This document shows positions 6,120 through 12,942 of a DNA stretch of 19,468 bases, in pieces (the stretch's first letter is position 1; every line of letters starts with the position of its first letter). This stretch comes from Candidatus Aenigmatarchaeota archaeon (GTDB lineage: Archaea > Aenigmatarchaeota > Aenigmatarchaeia > CG10238-14): positions 1-19,468 of the forward strand of contig JAFCCM010000035.1 in the NCBI GenBank assembly GCA_017610225.1, in the 5' to 3' direction. A program made the position numbers and the translations under genes. Below the pieces are notes generated by a model, which was not told the DNA's origin, made no database searches, and was given only the letters and a program-made list of their open reading frames with translations.

Positions 6120-9100
6120 TTTTTCTTTCCCTTCTTTTTAAATTTCTTCTTCTTCTTCACTTTCTTCTTCACTTTCTTTTTAGGTTTTATAATTCCAGGA
6201 GTTAATGTTAAAACATTTCTTGGTTTCTTTCTTCTAGCAGCAGCTCCAACCAAAGAGATTTCTTTAACTTCTCCAGGAGTTGTAATACGTAATAATTTCT
6301 TCTGTACTTTAACTCCAGCTTCTTTTCCAGGTCTAAACATAAACTTCTGTAATGCTGATGGTGTTATCTTTGATTTCTTTGAAGGCTTTCTAGATTTAAC
6401 TAATTTATAAGATGCAGCAGCTTCTTTCTGAACCATAGACATAGCATGAGCATCTGCTCCAGCTTTAGTTGCGAATGAATGTGTTAAAGGAACTCTCACC
6501 CACTTTCCTCTTCTTCTTATCATAATTCCATAACCTGCTTTAGGTTTTTTTGTTTTTTTAAGATGTTGTACAAATCTTGTACCTTTCCTTGGTAATGTAA
6601 TTATTATTGGTGGTGGTGGAACTCTTCGTGGCTTTGGCCTTGGAGGTTTTGGTCTTGGTGGCCTTACTCTAGGGGTAAGTACTTCGACTGGTTTGAGAAC
6701 TTCCACTGACTTCAATACTTGTGCTGATTTCAAGACTTGCGCAGATTTCAGAGCTTCAACTGGTTTTAATACTTCAACTGGCTTTAGAGCTTCAATAGGT
6801 TTAAGGACTTCAATTGGTTTTAATACTTCAATAGGTTTAAGGACTTCTATAGGTTTAAGTACATCAATTGGTTTTAAAGCAGATAAAGTTGCAATATCTA
6901 GTTTTGTTGCGGAAAGATCTTTAAGATCTAATTTTGTTAATGAAACATCTTTAATATCAATAACTGGTTTAGTGATATCAATTGGTTGAGTTATATCCAT
7001 TGGTTTAATATAAACTTGATCGATAAATCCCTCTTTTGTAACTGGAGCAAGATCATCTTTAATCAAAATACCTGGCATACCTCCAGCCCCTTCGTCTGTC
7101 CTTTCATACATCATCTTTCCAGCATACGCACTAGTATATACTCCAGGTTCCCCAACCATTGAAGGTGCTTCTTTTGGTTTCACGATTGATGGTTTTGTTA
7201 CAACTCTTGGAACTTTTACAGTTGTTGGGATTACTCTAGGAACTTGTTTAGTAGCTTGTTTGGTAACTTGTTTAGCAGTTGGCCCTAGTATTAATTTAGC
7301 TTCTTTAGCTGATAATATCATTAATTTATCGCCTGGTTTAACAGCTTGGACTATCCCTAATTTAGCTTCTTTAGCTGCTTCAAAAACAGATTTTACAATT
7401 TGCTTTGAACTTTCCTTTGCTTCATCACTTAAAGATTTTAGTGGTTTTGGAAAATGTGTAGACAAAGGGGTTTTTATCTTTAGTTTTGGAAATAATTTTT
7501 TAGATAAAACATTTATATCAAATAGAGGTGGTTGTACTGAACCTCCAATTCCTCCAACTTGTACACTACTTAATTTTGCAGCCATAGATCCTTTAACAAT
7601 TTTTCCTCCATCTCCTAATACACTCATTTCTCCAATAACTCTTTCAGGATGTATAGCTTCAACAACTAATTGTTGTTCAACTTCTTTTCCTCCTTCATAT
7701 AAATTTTTCAACTTTGATCCCCTAGGCATAATTATTTCATAACTACCCATTATCTCATTTTCACTAACTCTTCTTTTTTTAACTTTAACCCTTCTCATTT
7801 TTTCTCTATACATTCTTAAAAAATCATAATCTACTTTAAAAGTTTTTGTTGGTCCTATCTTTGCTACAAACTTATCTGTAAGTTTCCAAACAAGCCCACC
7901 ACTCATAAGTGTTTTTGATCTTCTACCTTTATCATAAACCATTACTTCAGCATATTTAGATTTTTTAGGAATTTTTACTATTTGTAAACCAAGATTAATT
8001 GGTCTATTTCCGGATCCTAATTGATAAGTAAATTGTATTATCTTACTTTCTCCTTTCTGTTTAATTGCCTTAGATGTTGTATAAACTGTTTGTTTAGAAA
8101 TAAATGCTTCACTAAGAGGAGGTAATTTAGTTTTCACACCCTTTGTTAATTCAAGTACTCTTGATGTTGGATAAGCTACATTTTCTGTCGTTCCTGTAAA
8201 ACTTTTAACAAAATCAATTGCTGCTTTCTTATTTTTAACTATTCCTAAATTAAATAAATCATTCGCTAAGACGTCTATTTCAGCTGACCCAAGAACCCTT
8301 TTAGTTTCACCCTTTCCTAAATAATCTAATTCTGCTACCACCTCTCCTTTCTTTTGTCCTTCAGCTACTCTTTTCCACTCTTCTTTTATAGATTGTGCAT
8401 GTTTTTTTTGTGCATCAATAATTCTTTTAGTAGTTTCTTCATATTGCCTTTGTGACATTTTTACTTCACCAAATTTAAATTTTTCTCTAGGAACATATTT
8501 CAAAACTCCTTTAGTTACTTTAACTGCAGCTCCACCTATTAAAAATGTTCCAGATAATGCTCCAGAAATTATAGCACCTTTTTTAATAGAATCTTCATAT
8601 TCCATTTTTGTTGCTTGAACATACTCTTGACGTGACATTAATTCCTCATTTTCTAATAATTTCTGTTTACTATAAACTTCATCGTAATCTTTAGCAGCAG
8701 CTTCAAGAGCAAGATTACTTGCGTTATCATATGTTTCTTTAGCCAAAGCCATCTCTGAAACAAGTAGAGCTGGTAATGCGCCTGGAACTAATGTTGCTCC
8801 ACCATACATTCCCAATCCAGTAGTAACTTCTGCGAATTTTCCAAATTGCTCAGGAGATATTGTTTCTATTTCTCCTCCAAAAGTAAATACAGGTCTTTTT
8901 TCTTCAGGAACATCTTCATATAATTTTGCGTATACTTTTTCTCCAGCAACTCCTACCCCTGTTGAAATAATTCCTACTGTTTTAGCAGGCAATGTTAAGA
9001 GATCCTTGCCCATTCCTAAAACAGTTGGTATCTCCTGTTCTTCTATCCAAACTTTCTTATCATACCTTGGTTCACCAATTAAAGAACTGTAATCTTCTCT

Positions 9101-11944
9101 TGGTTCCCATTTATCTTTATCAAATACTTTCATTTGGGTTTCTGTAGGCCCAAGAACTATATCAATTTCTCCTGGTTGATACATTTCTCTTTCAATGGTT
9201 CCACGCGCAGGCATTGTTATAAATCCCGCTGGAACAGTTGTTTCTGTTTGGGTAAATTCTGTTTTTAATAATGAAGGAAATGTTTTAATCTTTTCAATAT
9301 CTGGTTTAAATTTTTCTTTAAGTAAATCTACACTAGGCTTAAGTTTTTCTTTAAGCAATGCTGTACCAGATTTAAGTTTTTCTTTTAGTAAAGCTATTTC
9401 TTTTTCTGTTTGTTCTTTTCTTTCCTTATTTCTTTTTTCTAATATAGGACTTACAACATCTTTTCCAATTTTTAATAAAGCTAACTTCTTTTGTGCATCT
9501 TCTATTTGTTTTTCAATAAGGTTTGTAGCATAAGGACTTACAACCTCTTTAACCTTTTTAAAGAATGGACTAACCACCTCAACACCTTTAACTAATCCTT
9601 CTTTTGTAATTCCTGCCCCAAGGCCTAACAACTTCATTGATTCATCCTCTTTAACTATTTTTGCCTCAACTATTTTTACCAAACCTTCTTTTGTTATTAC
9701 TGCTCCCTGGCCTAACAAATTCATTAAGGCTTTATCCTTTGCTATCTTTTTCTCAATCTTTTCTCTAATAATTGGACTTACATAATCAACTCCCTTAATT
9801 AATCCTTCTTTTGTAATGAGAGCCCCCTTACCTAATAAATCTAATAATGCTTTATCTTTTGCTATCTTTTTCTCAATCTTTTCTCTAATAATTGGACTTA
9901 CATAATCAACTCCTTTATCTATAAGAAACTTTGCCTTTTCAAGATCTTCTGCTTTCTTTTCAATAAGCTTTGTAGCATAAGGACTTACAACCTCTTTAAC
10001 CTTTTTAAAGAATGGACTTATAACTCCTACCCCTTTATCCGTTGCAAATTCTCTAGCTTTTTCTGTTGCTATTTGTATTTCTACTGCTTTCTTTACAACA
10101 TCTTTTGTAATATCTATTCCTTTTTTAGATAAATCAAGGAATAACTCTCTTCTCCTTTTTTGTTCATAAGCAACAGCTGGATCTAAAAAAGCGCCTACAT
10201 CGACAGTCCCTATTCTAGGAGACAATTGATATTTAAATTCTTTAGCTACAGCCCCACCTAATAAAGAAACATCTTCTTTTCTTCTTTGAATAAAATCTTT
10301 TGGTTCTGGAGTTACCATGCCATAAGCGCCAAATTGTTCTGTACGAACTTCTTCAAGAATTAAAGGTAATGCTTCTTTTTTATATTCTTCTTTAGTATAA
10401 GCTACATACCCTTCTGGGGGGATAAATGTATCTTCATATAACTTCCAGTCTTTATCTAATCTTTTTAATGCTTCTTTTTCATATACTGCTGATGATTCTA
10501 TAAGGGGGATGTCTCTAATCTTAGCTTCTTCTTTTGTTAGAAAAATATCCCCAATAGGTTCGACTTCTTCCTTTTTATCACCAACCATCATTCTATCTAC
10601 ATATTTTCTAAGAACAGGATCCCACACTTTTTCAAATTTTACATCTGGTGAAGGAGTATATCCTGGACCATATGAAACATCTGGAACTTTAATGTCTTTT
10701 TGTATTGCACCAGTTACATCCATTGCACCAAGTGTAGAAAAACTAACTCCACCTAATTTAAGACTTTCTGTTGCTAATTTCTTAGCTTGAGATTGTTTAT
10801 AACCTAGATCTGTATATCTTTGTACTTCTATATCATAAGGTTTTGTTACTGTTTCATATATTCTTTGTTGACCTACTGTTTCATATTTTGGTTGTAAAAA
10901 ATCTGTTGATTGTTGAATTATTTTTGTTTCTGGTGGAACATACTTCTGTTCGATTGAATAACCTACCCCTTTTGGATCAACATAAGATTTAGTGAATGGG
11001 TCATAAGTTCCTGGTGGTTGAATATCTATCTTTGGTTGAGTAATCTTTTGCTGTTCCCAAGGTAAGTTTTTAGTTAATTGTAAGAAATCTGGTGATGGTT
11101 TAACTATTTCTGTTCCTGGAGGTGGGACAAATTCAGGAAGTGTAGACATCCCCTGCCCATGAGAATCAATATAAACTCCAGTAGAAGGATTATAAGTTCC
11201 TGGCTTTTGAACAGTTGTTACTTGCCCTGTTATTCCAGGTAATGTTGTTGGAGGTAGTGAGGCTTCATATGCAGCATAAGATGGAAAGCCCATTTCTTTC
11301 AATTGTCTTTTTTGTATATCGGATTCTTTCTTTGCTTCTCGATATTCCCCAAGTGATTTAAAACCTGCTGTTGTAAGTCCTGCTTGTCTAGAAGTTGCAG
11401 CCTCTATTTTTTGTCCAGCATAAATTGCTTGCGCTTTTAGTTGTCCGGAATAATGTCCTTTTATTAATGATTCAGGTTTTGCCTTTAATGCACCTTGATA
11501 TGTTCCCAACTCTGATTGTAAGGCTCTAATTTCAGATCGTCTTTCATCTTGCTTTTCTTGTGTATCCCCTGGAGCTGCTCGAGAAGCTAATAAACTTTTT
11601 TGTTTTATCAAATTTTGTAAAGAAGTAGATTTAGTCTGGATTGCTTTTTTAGCCTCAGCATATGCTTGAGCTTTATATTGAGGTGTAGCATATTCAGGAG
11701 CTTGTTGTGCAACTTGTGTCTCAAATTGTTTAGATTGTTTACCCAATGTAGCTAACTGCTCACGACTTGCTTTTTTTCTAAGTTGTGCTGCTGCTTTTGT
11801 TTTTGCTATGCCAGCTATGCCTCTTTGTTTAGTTAATAATTGAGACTTCTTTACTTTCCTTGCTGCAGCTATTCCTCTAGCTTGTTGTTGCGCACTAGCT
11901 AAGGTTTGTCTTTGCTGCTGTATTAAAGCTTGCTGATTTGCCAT
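6116..11944 (-). CDS. Giant repetitive structural-type protein with internal membrane segments (1942 aa)
   Basis: The largest gene, uninterrupted. Residues 1-215 are Gln/Ala/Lys-rich and probably coiled coil. Residues about 215-610 hold Pro/Tyr/Thr-rich repeats (PGTYNPSTGVYID and PGTYDPFTKSYVD). Residues about 620-870 are tandem helical units of about 40 residues (KGVxxVSPxxxxxIEKK then LLGxGAxITKEGL). Hydrophobic segments near 1035-1068 and 1123-1143 look membrane-active. Residues about 1690-1756 are 11 hexapeptide repeats (VLKPIE), followed by a Pro/Arg linker (PPRPKPPRPK, PPPPIII), a conserved-looking block GYGIMIRRRGKWVRV with a following Ala-rich helix, and a Lys tail. Similar proline-linker plus RRRGKWVRV endings occur, as far as I recall, in large uncharacterised archaeal virus proteins. 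A tape-measure, internal or injection-type virion protein is plausible but unproven. The start is ATG with GAGGT ten bases before it, overlapping a tiny ORF (TAATG). Confidence 0.92.
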   Translation of the reverse strand: MANQQALIQQQRQTLASAQQQARGIAAARKVKKSQLLTKQRGIAGIAKTKAAAQLRKKASREQLATLGKQSKQFETQVAQQAPEYATPQYKAQAYAEAKKAIQTKSTSLQNLIKQKSLLASRAAPGDTQEKQDERRSEIRALQSELGTYQGALKAKPESLIKGHYSGQLKAQAIYAGQKIEAATSRQAGLTTAGFKSLGEYREAKKESDIQKRQLKEMGFPSYAAYEASLPPTTLPGITGQVTTVQKPGTYNPSTGVYIDSHGQGMSTLPEFVPPPGTEIVKPSPDFLQLTKNLPWEQQKITQPKIDIQPPGTYDPFTKSYVDPKGVGYSIEQKYVPPETKIIQQSTDFLQPKYETVGQQRIYETVTKPYDIEVQRYTDLGYKQSQAKKLATESLKLGGVSFSTLGAMDVTGAIQKDIKVPDVSYGPGYTPSPDVKFEKVWDPVLRKYVDRMMVGDKKEEVEPIGDIFLTKEEAKIRDIPLIESSAVYEKEALKRLDKDWKLYEDTFIPPEGYVAYTKEEYKKEALPLILEEVRTEQFGAYGMVTPEPKDFIQRRKEDVSLLGGAVAKEFKYQLSPRIGTVDVGAFLDPAVAYEQKRRRELFLDLSKKGIDITKDVVKKAVEIQIATEKAREFATDKGVGVISPFFKKVKEVVSPYATKLIEKKAEDLEKAKFLIDKGVDYVSPIIREKIEKKIAKDKALLDLLGKGALITKEGLIKGVDYVSPIIREKIEKKIAKDKALMNLLGQGAVITKEGLVKIVEAKIVKEDESMKLLGLGAGITKEGLVKGVEVVSPFFKKVKEVVSPYATNLIEKQIEDAQKKLALLKIGKDVVSPILEKRNKERKEQTEKEIALLKEKLKSGTALLKEKLKPSVDLLKEKFKPDIEKIKTFPSLLKTEFTQTETTVPAGFITMPARGTIEREMYQPGEIDIVLGPTETQMKVFDKDKWEPREDYSSLIGEPRYDKKVWIEEQEIPTVLGMGKDLLTLPAKTVGIISTGVGVAGEKVYAKLYEDVPEEKRPVFTFGGEIETISPEQFGKFAEVTTGLGMYGGATLVPGALPALLVSEMALAKETYDNASNLALEAAAKDYDEVYSKQKLLENEELMSRQEYVQATKMEYEDSIKKGAIISGALSGTFLIGGAAVKVTKGVLKYVPREKFKFGEVKMSQRQYEETTKRIIDAQKKHAQSIKEEWKRVAEGQKKGEVVAELDYLGKGETKRVLGSAEIDVLANDLFNLGIVKNKKAAIDFVKSFTGTTENVAYPTSRVLELTKGVKTKLPPLSEAFISKQTVYTTSKAIKQKGESKIIQFTYQLGSGNRPINLGLQIVKIPKKSKYAEVMVYDKGRRSKTLMSGGLVWKLTDKFVAKIGPTKTFKVDYDFLRMYREKMRRVKVKKRRVSENEIMGSYEIIMPRGSKLKNLYEGGKEVEQQLVVEAIHPERVIGEMSVLGDGGKIVKGSMAAKLSSVQVGGIGGSVQPPLFDINVLSKKLFPKLKIKTPLSTHFPKPLKSLSDEAKESSKQIVKSVFEAAKEAKLGIVQAVKPGDKLMILSAKEAKLILGPTAKQVTKQATKQVPRVIPTTVKVPRVVTKPSIVKPKEAPSMVGEPGVYTSAYAGKMMYERTDEGAGGMPGILIKDDLAPVTKEGFIDQVYIKPMDITQPIDITKPVIDIKDVSLTKLDLKDLSATKLDIATLSALKPIDVLKPIEVLKPIEVLKPIEVLKPIEALKPVEVLKPVEALKSAQVLKSAQVLKSVEVLKPVEVLTPRVRPPRPKPPRPKPRRVPPPPIIITLPRKGTRFVQHLKKTKKPKAGYGIMIRRRGKWVRVPLTHSFATKAGADAHAMSMVQKEAAASYKLVKSRKPSKKSKITPSALQKFMFRPGKEAGVKVQKKLLRITTPGEVKEISLVGAAARRKKPRNVLTLTPGIIKPKKKVKKKVKKKKKFKKKGKKK
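6676..6879 (-). repeat. 18-bp tandem repeat encoding hexapeptide VLKPIE, about 11 copies
   Basis: The coding strand repeats an 18-base unit about 11 times without frame loss, giving variants of V-L-K-P-[IV]-[ED] and later A-L-K-S-A-Q. Copies near 6790-6870 are the most alike at DNA level, and those toward 6690-6760 have drifted. The regular Lys-Pro spacing suggests an extended rod or linker before the Pro/Arg-rich segment. Copy number is likely to vary by slippage. Confidence 0.9.
9511..10018 (-). repeat. Near-identical internal repeats in the giant gene (40-residue units)
   Basis: Two pairs of almost identical blocks are visible. 9511-9571 matches 9958-10018 at 60 of 61 bases, and 9731-9793 matches 9851-9913 with one difference in 63, offset by exactly 120 bases. 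The encoded units contain VSPFFKKVKEVVSPYAT or VSPIIREKIEKKIAKDKAL followed by LLGxGAxITKEGL. The DNA identity is higher than needed for protein conservation, so the copies arose recently. Confidence 0.85.
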
Positions 11945-11997
11945 TAATATATGTACCTCGTACTAATTTTAGATCTAACTCTTTTTTGATGATCCAT
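11944..11997 (-). CDS. Tiny bridging ORF (17 aa)
   Basis: A 17-codon frame, MDHQKRVRSKISTRYIY, fills the gap between the 139-residue gene and the giant gene exactly. Its ATG overlaps the upstream TAA (TAATG) and its TAA overlaps the giant gene's ATG (TAATG). GGAG lies ten bases before its start and GAGGT lies within it as the Shine-Dalgarno of the giant gene. It may be a coupling device that lets ribosomes pass from gene to gene, a real basic peptide, or chance. Confidence 0.4.
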   Translation of the reverse strand: MDHQKRVRSKISTRYIY

Positions 11998-12416
11998 TAA
12001 TATTTACTCCGCCTTTGATACCTTTTAAGTTTAGTTCTAGTTAAAACTGGCTTTGGACCAAAAACTATTGTTGGAGCTGGTAAAACTGTTGGAGCAACAG
12101 GATGTATTAAAGTTATGGATGATATGTCGTCTCCGCCACCATTTCCCCCATTAACAGGTTGCTGTAAACTTGTTAAATAAGTATCATACTCACTTACGCT
12201 TTGAGTATATGCATCAATGTCTGAGATATCTTTAGCTAACTTTGTTTTCTGCCTGCAAACATTACCCATATATCTTCTTTTCTCTTTCCTCTGAACTCTT
12301 GCTAACATAGCTCTTTTTTGATGTAAATCTCGCGCAGAATATCTTGGAGCTGGTATTTTATTTAATTCAGCTAATTTACTAACTGCTTGTGCTCTTTGTT
12401 CTTCTATTGTAACCAT
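11997..12416 (-). CDS. Basic protein with Gly-rich and Pro-rich linkers (139 aa)
   Basis: The start ATG (12414-12416) is set by a strong Shine-Dalgarno (AAGGAGGTAAA, 11 bases upstream) that lies inside the end of the 76-residue gene; the two genes overlap by 38 bases in different frames. Residues 1-60 are helical and very basic (SARDLHQKRAMLARVQRKEKR), residues about 60-86 form a second helix rich in Tyr and Asp, then come a Gly/Asn linker (PVNGGNGGGDD), a Pro/Val stretch (HPVAPTVLPAPTIVFGPKP) and a basic tail (RTKLKRYQRRSKY). It has no signal or membrane helix. It directly precedes the giant protein, so it may be a partner or scaffold for it; this is inference. The family is not recognised. 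Confidence 0.85.
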   Translation of the reverse strand: MVTIEEQRAQAVSKLAELNKIPAPRYSARDLHQKRAMLARVQRKEKRRYMGNVCRQKTKLAKDISDIDAYTQSVSEYDTYLTSLQQPVNGGNGGGDDISSITLIHPVAPTVLPAPTIVFGPKPVLTRTKLKRYQRRSKY

Positions 12417-12609
12417 TATTTATTTTTACCTCCTTTTGTAATTCTATTTTAATAGGAACTTTCTTTAACTTCAAGTTTTTAGGTATTTTTAATTCTAATA
12501 AATTTTGGGGGGTTATCCCAATTTTCTTCAATTGCTTAGCTTTCAAATTAAGACTTACTTGAGAATTAGCTCTATTTATTGTAAGATTTGCAATATCCTT
12601 TATTTTCAT
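12379..12609 (-). CDS. Small basic protein (76 aa), paralogue of the 55-aa protein; possible AbrB-like regulator
   Basis: ATG at 12607-12609 is about 26 bases from the centre of the TATA box, so the transcript probably starts at or within a base or two of the ATG (leaderless), and no Shine-Dalgarno is present. The first 55 or so residues match the protein at 5443-5610: MKIKD, the motif LNLKAKQLKKIGIT, then NLLEL, IPK and LKKV. The segment QVSLNLKAKQLKKIGITP has the strand-helix pattern seen in SpoVT/AbrB DNA-binding domains, a weak likeness. The last 20 residues (KEVKINNGYNRRTKSTSS at the end) are absent from the paralogue and overlap the next gene and its Shine-Dalgarno, so this tail may have been acquired by read-through into the neighbour. 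It is the first gene of the operon leading to the giant protein. Confidence 0.8.
   Translation of the reverse strand: MKIKDIANLTINRANSQVSLNLKAKQLKKIGITPQNLLELKIPKNLKLKKVPIKIELQKEVKINNGYNRRTKSTSS
12428..12433 (-). promoter_or_regulatory. Shine-Dalgarno of the 139-aa gene, embedded in the 76-aa gene
   Basis: The minus strand reads AAGGAGGTAAAAATAAATAATG. GGAGGT is a full Shine-Dalgarno lying within the coding frame of the upstream gene (encoding Lys-Glu-Val), and it decides the start of the 139-residue gene. Confidence 0.75.
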
Positions 12610-12613
12610 AGAA

Positions 12614-12623
12614 TTACGAGTAG
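12614..12623. promoter_or_regulatory. Imperfect palindrome TTACGAGTAG, candidate operator
   Basis: Nine of ten bases fit the palindrome TTACxxGTAA that is perfect at 5612-5621. Both copies lie between the TATA box and the start codon of the paralogous genes. A dimeric regulator site is possible but unproven, and the spacing to TATA differs (7 versus 16 bases). Confidence 0.25.
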
Positions 12624-12625
12624 TC

Positions 12626-12649
12626 TATGTTATATAAACCTTTCTATAA
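12626..12649 (-). promoter_or_regulatory. Archaeal BRE/TATA promoter, copy 2
   Basis: The minus strand reads AGAAAGGTTTATATAACATA (BRE AGAAAGG, TATA TTTATATA at 12631-12638), identical over 24 bases to 5633-5656. The start codon of the 76-residue gene lies where transcription should begin. It follows an intrinsic-type terminator by about 20 bases, so this is a clean operon boundary. It is likely to drive the 76-, 139- and 1942-residue genes and the three small genes after them. Confidence 0.87.
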
Positions 12650-12670
12650 AATTAGGCAATTTTCCTTATA

Positions 12671-12703
12671 AAATTAAAAAATGTTGGGTTTTTAGGCCCA
12701 ACA
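12671..12703 (-). terminator. Hairpin plus T-tract transcription terminator after the 75-aa gene
   Basis: Ten bases after the stop at 12714, the minus strand has stem TGTTGGG, an eight-base loop CCTAAAAA, stem CCCAACA, then TTTTTTAATTT. A seven-pair stem followed by a six-T run is the form of an intrinsic terminator; archaeal polymerase is known to stop at T-runs, and the hairpin may help. It separates region B from the promoter at 12626-12649. Confidence 0.8.
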
Positions 12704-12713
12704 ATAGAAATAA

Positions 12714-12941
12714 TTAAAACGGCCAATCTTTAGACCTTCCACTTTTATATTCATCTATAGCTTTGTCAATAGGAACGTTATAAAGATCTTTCAAATCGTG
12801 GAACATTAAAGCCACGTCTTTGTAATTCTTTAGATTAACTACTATTGAACCATCTGGTGCATAACCTTTCCTCATCTTCTGTGTAATCTTAATACCAACT
12901 TTCTGCCCTCTCTTTTTTATAACTAAGATATCAGCTGGCAT
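12714..12941 (-). CDS. Small soluble protein (75 aa)
   Basis: ATG at 12939-12941 lies one base past the stop of the 225-residue gene (TAAAATG), so translation is probably coupled. The first half has alternating hydrophobic residues and basic loops (ADILVIKKRGQKVGIKIT, GSIVVNLKNYKDVALMF) and fits a small beta-sheet. The second half is helical and charged (YNVPIDKAIDEYKSGRSKDW). It has no signal, membrane helix or Cys. It is the last gene before the terminator. The family is not recognised. Confidence 0.85.
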   Translation of the reverse strand: MPADILVIKKRGQKVGIKITQKMRKGYAPDGSIVVNLKNYKDVALMFHDLKDLYNVPIDKAIDEYKSGRSKDWPF

Positions 12942-12942
12942 T

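Noticed and set aside
6676..6879. 18-bp repeat considered as a replication-origin iteron
   Set aside because: It keeps the reading frame of the giant gene and encodes a regular hexapeptide, so a protein repeat explains it.
6693..6989. Plus-strand repetitive frame (Thr/Ser/Gly/Phe-rich)
   Set aside because: Antisense reading of the VLKPIE repeat in the giant gene.
7260..7742. 160-codon plus-strand frame
   Set aside because: Antisense to the giant gene, no promoter or Shine-Dalgarno; long because the repetitive Lys/Ala-rich coding gives few stops on the other strand.
9195..9533. 112-codon plus-strand frame
   Set aside because: Antisense to the Lys/Leu-rich repeat region of the giant gene, composition Ser/Phe-rich as expected for a shadow.
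10509..10790. 93-codon plus-strand frame
   Set aside because: Antisense to the giant gene, no start signal.
12505..12717. Plus-strand frame across the promoter and terminator
   Set aside because: Covers a convincing minus-strand promoter and the 76-residue gene, no plus-strand promoter seen.
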